Positions 1 through 5,224 of a stretch of 7,557 bases of DNA are shown here, piece by piece (position 1 is the stretch's first letter; each line of letters begins with the position of its first letter). The position numbers were made by a program, and so were the translations under genes. The DNA comes from Pseudomonadota bacterium (GTDB taxonomy: Bacteria > Pseudomonadota > Alphaproteobacteria > Rhizobiales > Rhizobiaceae): assembly GCA_023387715.1 (NCBI GenBank), contig JAEWHQ010000161.1, forward strand, positions 1 through 7,557, given 5' to 3'. Under the pieces are notes generated by a model, which did not search any database, had not been told where the DNA came from, and saw only the letters and a program-made list of their open reading frames with translations.

Positions 1-258
1 GAAAAAGACCTCTGGAATTCACGCGATGTTGCAGCTTTTGCCACCAAGCAAGGCCTTAATGAAGTAGCACCCTATTTTATCGATGCTGATAAAGCCGATA
101 CCTCTGCTCAAATATCCGGCAAACAACCGGTTGGCGGCCTAACGGTGGTGAATTTCCCCAACAGCCATTTATCCTATGCGATCACTTGGTTTGCACTGGC
201 TTTAATGGTGCTTGGCGGCACGCTATTCACATGGTTTCACAAAGATAAAGCAAAATAG
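1..258 (+). CDS. SURF1-family cytochrome oxidase assembly protein, C-terminal part
   Basis: Partial gene: frame 1 is open from the first base to a TAG at 256-258, giving 85 residues. SURF1 proteins are inner-membrane factors for heme-copper oxidase biogenesis, with an N-terminal and a C-terminal transmembrane helix around a periplasmic domain. The visible part shows the end of that domain, then the family's typical NxHLxYAxTWF stretch (NSHLSYAITWF, residues 54-64). This leads into the C-terminal helix (about 58-79) and a short basic tail, HKDKAK. Many alphaproteobacteria carry a SURF1 gene at the end of a cyo or cox operon, so a terminal oxidase operon may lie upstream; that part is inference because the DNA is outside the window. 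The gene ends about 90 bases before the siderophore importer, and no clear terminator follows it. Confidence 0.85.
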   Translation, partial: EKDLWNSRDVAAFATKQGLNEVAPYFIDADKADTSAQISGKQPVGGLTVVNFPNSHLSYAITWFALALMVLGGTLFTWFHKDKAK

Positions 259-351
259 TCACATTTTAGGTTTGCTCATCCATGAAACATGACTATACAA
301 TACAACATTCCTGAATTTTCAGATTGACCCGGATTGACAGTGAGAAAGCTT
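259..351 (+). promoter_or_regulatory. Intergenic region with candidate promoter for the siderophore importer
   Basis: This stretch lies between the SURF1 stop and the binding-protein gene. A possible sigma-70 promoter is TTGCTC at 272-277 and TACAAT at 296-301, with an 18-base spacer. The -10 box is good (5 of 6) and the -35 box is weak (3 of 6). Downstream of the -10 is a short perfect palindrome, CTGAATTTTCAG, at 311-322, which is placed where a repressor could act. Other small symmetries are CATG-AAA-CATG at 281-291 and the 7-base arms ATAGTCA (255-261) and TGACTAT (290-296). None matches a Fur, RirA or Irr box that I can recognise, so iron control is expected from function but not shown here. 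Confidence 0.3.
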
Positions 352-1278
352 ATGACCATCGGTACCCGCCTCTCCACCCTCTTTGGTGCAGCAATTGTTG
401 CCATGTCTCTTGGCGTATCAGCTCAGGCTGAAGAGATCACCATCAAACATGCTCAAGGCGAAACCGCCGTTCCTGTAAAGCCTGCCAAAACCATTACTTT
501 TGATTTGGCAACACTCGACAATCTTGATCGCCTGGGCGTTGACATTATTGGTCTGCCAACAGCCAATCTGCCAAAATATCTCTCCAAATATGCTGCTGAC
601 ACCTATGCAAAAGTTGGCACATTGTTTGAGCCGGATTATGAAGCCGTCAATGCAGCCGAACCAAGCCTGATCATTGTTTCCGGTCGTTCTGCACCGAAAC
701 AGCCTGAACTGGCCAAGATCGCACCGACCATTGACCTGACCGTCAACGCCACCAGCTTCATCGCCGATGTTAAAAACAATGTTGAAACATTGGGTCGCAT
801 CTACGGCAAAGAAGATGTTGCGAAAGACGAGATCGCCAAGCTCGACGCCTCGATTGCCGCTCTTAAAGAAAAAACTGCCGGTAAAGGCAAAGGCCTGCTG
901 ATCATGACCAATGGCGGCAAAATGAGCGCCTATGGCCCGGGCTCCCGCTTTGGTATGCTGCACAGCGAATTTGGCGTTGAAGCAGCTGATCCTGAATTGA
1001 GCGTTGGCAGCCACGGCCAGCCGGTAACCGCAGAATATATCCTGGAAAAGAACCCGGATTGGCTGCTCGTTATCGACCGTGATGCCGCAGTTGGTGCCAA
1101 AGAAGGCAATGCGGCGAGCAAAGTGCTTGACAATGACCTCGTAAATCAGACAACCGCGTGGAAGAAAAATCAGGTTATCTATCTGGATCCGCTGAACTGG
1201 TATCTGGTAGGTGGCGGTCTTTCCGGTTTGCATGAAACCATTGACCAGCTTACTGCGGCTTTCGACAAAGCATCGTAA
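352..1278 (+). CDS. Siderophore ABC transporter, periplasmic substrate-binding protein (CeuE/FatB/YclQ type)
   Basis: Periplasmic binding protein that would capture a ferric siderophore and deliver it to the permeases encoded next. A signal peptide runs to about residue 26 (ending AQA before EE), with no lipobox cysteine, so it should be free in the periplasm, unlike lipoprotein CeuE. The mature part is a class III binding fold (Peripla_BP_2). Recalled C. jejuni CeuE ligand-pocket residues have counterparts here: R112 (SGRSA), R199 (GSRFG), H221 (VGSHGQ), R243 (IDRD) and Y284 (NWYL), corresponding to CeuE R118, R205, H227, R249 and Y288. In CeuE the His and Tyr complete the iron coordination of tetradentate catecholates. 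The start is uncertain. I chose the ATG at 352 (308 residues, GAG at 342-344), but in-frame GTG at 340 and TTG at 334 would add 4 or 6 residues. GTG would put an Arg-Lys pair before the signal helix. It is the first gene of the importer cluster. Confidence 0.9.
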   Translation: MTIGTRLSTLFGAAIVAMSLGVSAQAEEITIKHAQGETAVPVKPAKTITFDLATLDNLDRLGVDIIGLPTANLPKYLSKYAADTYAKVGTLFEPDYEAVNAAEPSLIIVSGRSAPKQPELAKIAPTIDLTVNATSFIADVKNNVETLGRIYGKEDVAKDEIAKLDASIAALKEKTAGKGKGLLIMTNGGKMSAYGPGSRFGMLHSEFGVEAADPELSVGSHGQPVTAEYILEKNPDWLLVIDRDAAVGAKEGNAASKVLDNDLVNQTTAWKKNQVIYLDPLNWYLVGGGLSGLHETIDQLTAAFDKAS

Positions 1279-1307
1279 GCGCCTGCAACTGATATAACTC
1301 AACAAGT

Positions 1308-1337
1308 TGGGCCTTCCGTTTACCCGCGGTAGGCCCA
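1308..1337 (+). terminator. Intercistronic hairpin between binding protein and permease genes
   Basis: Inverted repeat in the 87-base gap between the binding-protein stop and the first permease. The outer arms TGGGCCT (1308-1314) and AGGCCCA (1331-1337) pair perfectly. After one T-T mismatch, CCG (1316-1318) pairs with CGG (1327-1329), leaving an 8-base loop. A short TTTT follows at 1341-1344 after CAC, so the U-tract is weak and interrupted. It probably acts as a leaky terminator or an mRNA 3' end stabiliser that makes the binding protein more abundant than the membrane components. That arrangement is common in binding-protein operons. The structure is seen; the function is inferred. Confidence 0.55.
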
Positions 1338-1365
1338 CACTTTTAAAAACTTAAAGGTTGCCCGC

Positions 1366-2328
1366 GTGAAAGGTCTTTTTGCAGCAGTTCTCATTGTCAC
1401 CGTTCTGGCTATTATCAGCCTGTTTATCGGCGTAAGCGATGTTTCGTTGCAAACTTTGTTCGGCGATAGCCAGACTGACCGCGCAACCCAGGTGCTGCTG
1501 ATCAGCCGTATTCCACGCACCCTTGCAATTATTCTTTCCGGCATGTCGATGGCGGTCGCCGGCCTCATCATGCAGATGATGGCACGCAATCGCTTTGTCG
1601 AACCATCCACTGCCGGAACCGTTGAATCTGCCAGTCTCGGCATTTTGATGGTGACGCTTTTTGCACCAGCCACCCCTGTTTTTGGTAAAATGCTGGTTGC
1701 AGCCGTTTTTGCCATGGCTGGCACCACACTATTCTTGCGCATTCTGCGCGCTATTCCGCTGCGCTCAGTGCTTGTTGTGCCTTTGGTCGGCATCATGCTT
1801 GGCGGTGTTATCAGCGCCGTGACCACCTTCATCGCTTATCGTTTCGAGCTGCTGCAATCGCTTTCCGCTTGGACAACCGGTGACTTCTCCAGCGTTTTGC
1901 GCGGCCGTTACGAATTGCTGTGGCTGTCCTTCTTCCTCACCATCATTGCCTATATTGCTGCTGACCGTTTCACGGTTGCCGGTATGGGGGAAGATTTCAC
2001 CACCAATCTGGGGCTGAAATATCGCCGCGTCATGACGCTTGGCCTTTCCATCGTCTCGATGATTTCCGCTGTTGTTGTTGTAACAGTCGGCATGATCCCG
2101 TTTTTAGGCCTGATCGTGCCGAATGTGGTTAGCATGACAATTGGCGATAATATGCGCCGCTCAGTGCCTTGGGTGGCCGTGCTTGGTGCCGGACTGGTGC
2201 TTGCCTGCGATATCGTTGGCCGCCTGATCCGCTATCCTTATGAAATTCCGATCGGTACCATGATGGGCGTGGTAGGCAGTATTGCCTTCCTCTATCTTCT
2301 GTTGCGCAGAGGGTCCCGCTTTGCTTAA
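1366..2328 (+). CDS. Siderophore ABC transporter permease 1 (FecCD family, CeuB/FatD/YclN type)
   Basis: Inner-membrane permease of 320 residues that should pair with the second permease to form the transport channel. It is hydrophobic throughout, consistent with the 9-10 helices of the BtuC/FecCD fold. Family motifs visible are RIPRTLAIILSGM (48-60) with GLIMQ (66-70), the cytoplasmic ATPase-contact segment around GMGEDFTTNLGL (206-217), GMIPFLGLIVPNVV (242-255), and the C-terminal PYEIPIGTMMGVVGS (291-305). The start is a GTG, supported by AAAGG at 1353-1357 with an 8-base spacer. No ATG upstream fits better. It follows the binding-protein gene after an intercistronic hairpin, and its stop overlaps the start of permease 2. 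Substrate specificity cannot be read from the permease itself and is taken from the binding protein. Confidence 0.93.
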   Translation: MKGLFAAVLIVTVLAIISLFIGVSDVSLQTLFGDSQTDRATQVLLISRIPRTLAIILSGMSMAVAGLIMQMMARNRFVEPSTAGTVESASLGILMVTLFAPATPVFGKMLVAAVFAMAGTTLFLRILRAIPLRSVLVVPLVGIMLGGVISAVTTFIAYRFELLQSLSAWTTGDFSSVLRGRYELLWLSFFLTIIAYIAADRFTVAGMGEDFTTNLGLKYRRVMTLGLSIVSMISAVVVVTVGMIPFLGLIVPNVVSMTIGDNMRRSVPWVAVLGAGLVLACDIVGRLIRYPYEIPIGTMMGVVGSIAFLYLLLRRGSRFA

Positions 2329-3277
2329 GAAAAATCCTAAATTCGTTCTTCTCAGCTTAAGCTTGCTCGCTGTTTTGTCGGTCATTGCTTTCATGACGCT
2401 CGGCGTTAAAGGCAGCTGGTCTTTCGCCCTACCGTTTCGTGGAATCAAACTCGCAGCCATCGTGCTGGTCGGCTATTCAATTGCCGTTTCCACAGTGCTG
2501 TTTCAAACTGTCACTAATAACCGCATCCTCACCCCGTCTATTATGGGCTTTGATGCGCTTTATATTCTGATCCAGACAGTCGTTGTTTTCTTCTTCGGCA
2601 CCACACATTTAAGCTGGCTCGGCCCCAATGTGATGTTTGGCGTTGAAGTGGGTGTAATGGTCATTTTTGCCGGTGTGCTTTATCACTGGTTGTTTTCAGG
2701 CGGTATGCGCAGCCTGCATCTGGTGATGCTGGTTGGTATTGTTTTCGGTGTTTTATTTCGCAGTCTTTCCAATCTGATGCAGCGCATGATCGACCCAAAC
2801 GACTTTGCCGTTTTGCAGGATCGGTTCTTTGCCAGCTTCAACACCATCAACAGTGAAATTCTGGCAATTTCAGCCATCGCAGTAGCGCTTATTTCACTTT
2901 ATGGCCTGCGCATGCTGCATATTTTCGACGTACTTTCACTGGGGCGTGAAGCTTCCATCAATCTGGGCGTTGATTACCGTAAAGTGGTCAACAAAATCCT
3001 GCTGATGATCACCATTCTGGTGTCTGTTTCCACAGCGCTGGTTGGCCCTGTGACCTTCTTTGGTCTGTTGGTTGCCAATCTGGCCTATCAGATTGCAGGT
3101 TCTGCACGCCATGCTGTTGTGCTGCCTGTCGCAATTTTGATCGCGATCTTATGCCTTGTCGGTGGACAGGTTGTCCTTGAGCGCGTATTTGCATTCAACA
3201 CGGCTTTAAGTGTCATCATCGAGTTTCTGGGCGGTCTCGTTTTCATCGTCCTTTTGATCAGAGGAAATAAACGATGA
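2321..3277 (+). CDS. Siderophore ABC transporter permease 2 (FecCD family, CeuC/FatC/YclO type)
   Basis: Second inner-membrane permease, 318 residues from the chosen start. Family features are a first helix after the basic start LKKNPK, the segment NNRILTPSIMGFDALY (66-81) typical of the YclO/FatC branch, the cytoplasmic coupling region LGREASINLGVDYRKV (207-222), and GPVTFFGLLVANL (242-254). The C-terminal FNTALSVIIEFLGG corresponds to the PxELPxGxxxxxxG region of other members. I chose TTG at 2321, which overlaps the permease 1 stop by 8 bases, because AGAGGG sits at 2308-2313 with a 7-base spacer. The frame is open further upstream to a TTG at 2282, but that extension is deep inside permease 1 and gives an unlikely N-terminus with CC. 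The overlap and rare start suggest translational coupling. Confidence 0.92.
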   Translation: MLKKNPKFVLLSLSLLAVLSVIAFMTLGVKGSWSFALPFRGIKLAAIVLVGYSIAVSTVLFQTVTNNRILTPSIMGFDALYILIQTVVVFFFGTTHLSWLGPNVMFGVEVGVMVIFAGVLYHWLFSGGMRSLHLVMLVGIVFGVLFRSLSNLMQRMIDPNDFAVLQDRFFASFNTINSEILAISAIAVALISLYGLRMLHIFDVLSLGREASINLGVDYRKVVNKILLMITILVSVSTALVGPVTFFGLLVANLAYQIAGSARHAVVLPVAILIAILCLVGGQVVLERVFAFNTALSVIIEFLGGLVFIVLLIRGNKR

Positions 3278-4032
3278 TCGAAATCAGTAATGTCAGCAAG
3301 AAATACAATGACTCCGTTGTTGTTGACGATGTGACACTGACCCTGCCTTCCTGCGGCATCACCTCGATCATCGGCCCCAATGGTGCCGGTAAATCCACCC
3401 TGCTTTCCATGGTCAGCCGCTTACTGCCAATGGATAAGGGGCAGGTAACCGTTGATAGTCTCGATGTGAATAAAACCGCCGGTGATGTGCTGGCCAAGCG
3501 CTTGTCAATTTTGCGACAGGACAACAGCATTTCATCACGCCTGACGGTGCGTGATCTGGTCACCTTTGGCCGTTATCCGCACACCAAAGGCCGTCCGAAC
3601 AGTGACGACCGCCGCCATGTCGAGCAATCGATCAATTATCTGGGGCTTGAAAAACTAAGCGAGCGCTTTCTTGATGAACTTTCCGGCGGTCAGCGTCAGC
3701 GTGCTTTTGTGGCGATGGTTTTGTGTCAGGATACCGATTATGTGCTGCTTGATGAACCGCTGAATAATCTCGACATGAAACATTCAGCTGCAATGATGAA
3801 GCTTTTGCGCAAAGCAGCCGATGAGCTGGGCAAAACCATTGTGCTGGTTCTGCATGATATCAACTTTGCCTCATGGTATTCCGATCACATCGTCGCCATG
3901 CGTGATGGCAAGGTTGTGCATCAGGGGTCGCCCGACGATCTGATCCAGTCCGATATTCTGCGCGACATTTATGATATGGATATTGATGTGGCGATGATTG
4001 GCGGCAAGCGGATTGGCGTCTATTATCTTTAA
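3274..4032 (+). CDS. Siderophore ABC transporter ATP-binding protein (CeuD/YclP type)
   Basis: Cytoplasmic ATPase of 252 residues that would power the two permeases. All catalytic elements are intact: Walker A GPNGAGKST (34-42), Q-loop glutamine Q82, signature LSGGQ (136-140), Walker B YVLLDE (156-161) with catalytic E161, D-loop LNNLD (163-167) and switch H194. Length and the RLTVRDLVTFGRYPH segment (89-103) are typical of the FepC/FecE group of iron-chelate ATPases. The ATG overlaps the permease 2 stop in ATGA, and GAGGAAA (3261-3267) provides a ribosome site about 8 bases upstream, so translation is probably coupled. It is the last importer gene. No outer-membrane receptor or siderophore esterase follows it. 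Confidence 0.95.
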   Translation: MIEISNVSKKYNDSVVVDDVTLTLPSCGITSIIGPNGAGKSTLLSMVSRLLPMDKGQVTVDSLDVNKTAGDVLAKRLSILRQDNSISSRLTVRDLVTFGRYPHTKGRPNSDDRRHVEQSINYLGLEKLSERFLDELSGGQRQRAFVAMVLCQDTDYVLLDEPLNNLDMKHSAAMMKLLRKAADELGKTIVLVLHDINFASWYSDHIVAMRDGKVVHQGSPDDLIQSDILRDIYDMDIDVAMIGGKRIGVYYL

Positions 4033-4043
4033 TGCAAGATAAT
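4022..4043. repeat. Palindrome around the ATPase stop codon
   Basis: Perfect 8-base inverted repeat ATTATCTT (4022-4029) and AAGATAAT (4036-4043) with a 6-base spacer that contains the TAA stop of the ATPase gene. The right arm also forms a second, shorter symmetry with what follows: ATAAT (4039-4043), six bases, ATTAT (4050-4054). The stem is A/T rich and has no T-tract, so it is a poor terminator. It may be a protein-binding palindrome, a weak hairpin before the kinase gene, or chance in an AT-rich gap. GATAAT followed by ATTATT resembles Fur half-sites, but the spacing is one base short of the classic 19-base box. Confidence 0.4.
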
Positions 4044-4072
4044 CAAACCATTATTCAAAGGGTTCTGGTGCC

Positions 4073-4936
4073 ATGTCACAATTTTTCATCGGCATTGATG
4101 GCGGTGGCACCGGATCACGCGCCGTTGTGGCGGATCAGAACGGCGTTGTTTTAGGCCGTGGCACCAGCGGTGCAGCCAATATTGTCACCGACCCTGAACA
4201 ATCGACACGCCATATTCTTGAAGCAGTGGAAGCGGCTTTTAAGGCTGCTCAATTAGACATCAGCCTCTATGCACAAAGCACGGCCATTCTCGGCCTTGCA
4301 GGCGCCAATATTGCCAGCGCACGCGATGCTATTTTGGCAAATATGCCTTTTGCACATTCAGATATCGTCTCAGACGGCCTGATTGCCCTACAGGGCGCGC
4401 TCGGTGATCAGGATGGCACCGTGGTCATCCTTGGCACGGGAAGCGCCTATATAACGCGTACAGGCGATAATATCAGCTGGCGCGGCGGCTGGGGCTTTCA
4501 GCTTTCTGATCTTGGCAGCGGTGCCAGACTTGGCCGCAGCCTGTTGCAAGAAGTTCTGCTCAGCTATGATCGCATTATTGCTGCCAGCCCGTTGACAGAA
4601 CACGTCATGGCGCAATTTGGCAATGAACCGGCACAATTGGTGGAGTTTTCCAAAACAGCACGGCCAAGCGCTTATGCTGCTTTTGCGCCGGAGATTTTTA
4701 ACTATGCCGATCAGGGCGATAAGGTGGCGCTCAGTGTCATTCAACTAGCCGCCGGTGATATTGCCCAAACCTTGCATGTTCTAATCGCAGAAGGCACAGA
4801 TAAAATCAGTATGCTGGGTGGCTTGGCACCGCTTTATCAAAAATATCTGCCTGCAGAGCAACAGGCATTGATTGTGCCGCCGCAAGCCGAAGCGCTTGAA
4901 GGTGCACTGCAATTGGCGCTTAAAAAATTCAGATGA
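4073..4936 (+). CDS. Amino-sugar kinase, BadF/BadG family (glucosamine kinase GspK-like)
   Basis: Cytoplasmic ATP-dependent sugar kinase of 287 residues in the ASKHA fold, probably phosphorylating glucosamine or N-acetylglucosamine at C6. Phosphate-1 loop is IDGGGTGSR (8-16), the likely catalytic base is D101 (SDG), phosphate-2 loop is GTGS (121-124), then the family signature GWGFQLSDLGSGARLG (139-154) and adenosine motif MLGGLAP (247-253). Resemblance to Vibrio GspK extends past the motifs: SGAANI near residue 32, QEVLLSYD near 159, FSKTARPSAYAAFAPEIF (192-209), and the C-terminal QAEALEGAL. The choice between glucosamine and GlcNAc cannot be settled by reading. The start ATG has AAAGGG at 4057-4062, 10 bases upstream. 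It lies 40 bases after the importer ATPase on the same strand and may be co-transcribed. No amino-sugar transporter or deacetylase is next to it, so its role with a siderophore importer is unexplained. Confidence 0.82.
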   Translation: MSQFFIGIDGGGTGSRAVVADQNGVVLGRGTSGAANIVTDPEQSTRHILEAVEAAFKAAQLDISLYAQSTAILGLAGANIASARDAILANMPFAHSDIVSDGLIALQGALGDQDGTVVILGTGSAYITRTGDNISWRGGWGFQLSDLGSGARLGRSLLQEVLLSYDRIIAASPLTEHVMAQFGNEPAQLVEFSKTARPSAYAAFAPEIFNYADQGDKVALSVIQLAAGDIAQTLHVLIAEGTDKISMLGGLAPLYQKYLPAEQQALIVPPQAEALEGALQLALKKFR

Positions 4937-4939
4937 ACA

Positions 4940-4978
4940 AAAAAGGTGACAGAATAATCTGCCACCTTTTTCTTTTTT
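4940..4978. terminator. Bidirectional rho-independent terminator between the convergent operons
   Basis: Hairpin just after the kinase stop. AAAAAGGTG (4940-4948) pairs with CACCTTTTT (4963-4971). One A-C mismatch follows, then CAGA (4950-4953) pairs with TCTG (4958-4961) around a 4-base loop. On the plus strand it is followed by a run of T to 4978. On the minus strand the A-rich left side (4939-4944) becomes the U-tract. It should therefore end both the kinase transcript and the cyd transcript, whose last gene stops at 5017. Confidence 0.9.
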
Positions 4979-5016
4979 CAAACCACTTTCATGTGCCAAA
5001 GCTGACACAGGGCGCT

Positions 5017-5175
5017 TTAATGCTGCGGCTTGTTGCCTTGACGCGCCAGCTCAAGGGTTGGATCTTCCTTGATGCGTTTGCGCTCTTTATCATCCATCAA
5101 TTCATACCACATTGCATTCAGCACAGCGAAAGCTGCGGCAAGCGGTAAACCTAGAACCCATGAAAAATACCACAT
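5017..5175 (-). CDS. cydX: Cytochrome bd oxidase small subunit CydX
   Basis: Small single-helix membrane subunit that in E. coli binds CydAB and stabilises the heme groups of cytochrome bd. The 52-residue product begins MWYFSWVLGLPLAAAF, the hallmark CydX/YbgT N-terminus (compare MWYFAWILG in E. coli), continues with the helix to NAMWYEL, and ends in a charged, soluble tail (MDDKERKRIKEDP). At 52 residues it is longer than the 37-residue E. coli protein, mostly through this tail. Two start codons are possible. ATG at 5181-5179 would add Met-Lys but leaves only 2 bases after the AGGAG (5188-5184), whereas ATG at 5175-5173 has an 8-base spacer and matches the family N-terminus, so I prefer it. 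It follows cydB by about 50 bases on the same strand and is the last gene before the shared terminator. Confidence 0.93.
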   Translation of the reverse strand: MWYFSWVLGLPLAAAFAVLNAMWYELMDDKERKRIKEDPTLELARQGNKPQH

Positions 5176-5192
5176 TTTCATTTCTCCTGAGC

Positions 5193-5217
5193 GGCAGAAC
5201 AGCCCTGCTGTCCTGCC
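5193..5217 (-). promoter_or_regulatory. RNA hairpin between cydB and cydX
   Basis: Strong stem in the cydB-cydX gap. Arms 5193-5203 and 5207-5217 pair over 11 positions around a 3-base loop. The single non-Watson-Crick position (5198/5212) is a G-U wobble in the minus-strand RNA but an A-C mismatch on the plus strand, so the structure belongs to the cyd transcript. It ends about 4 bases before the cydX AGGAG. No U-tract follows, so it is not an intrinsic terminator. It may protect the cydAB mRNA 3' end, mark a processing site, or tune cydX translation; these roles are inferred. Confidence 0.6.
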
Positions 5218-5224
5218 TGTAATT

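Noticed and set aside
418..1338. Long open frame of 306 codons on the minus strand opposite the binding-protein gene
   Set aside because: The plus frame has a signal peptide, family motifs and ligand residues. The minus product matches nothing I recognise, is rich in Cys, Phe and Asn in a composition-like way, and has no context, so it is a shadow of codon bias.
2282..2320. Upstream extension of permease 2 to a TTG at 2282
   Set aside because: It would overlap permease 1 by 47 bases and add a CC-containing segment unlike a permease N-terminus. The TTG at 2321 has a well-spaced AGAGGG.
334..4032. Importer for vitamin B12 or heme instead of a siderophore
   Set aside because: The FecCD and BtuC folds are shared, but the binding protein has the CeuE/YclQ-type His, Tyr and Arg set and lacks the features I associate with BtuF or heme-binding HmuT proteins.
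4038..4055. Possible Fur box GATAAT-N6-ATTATT
   Set aside because: The spacing is one base short of the 19-base consensus and the last base differs. It lies after the importer genes rather than before them. Kept only as part of the palindrome observation.
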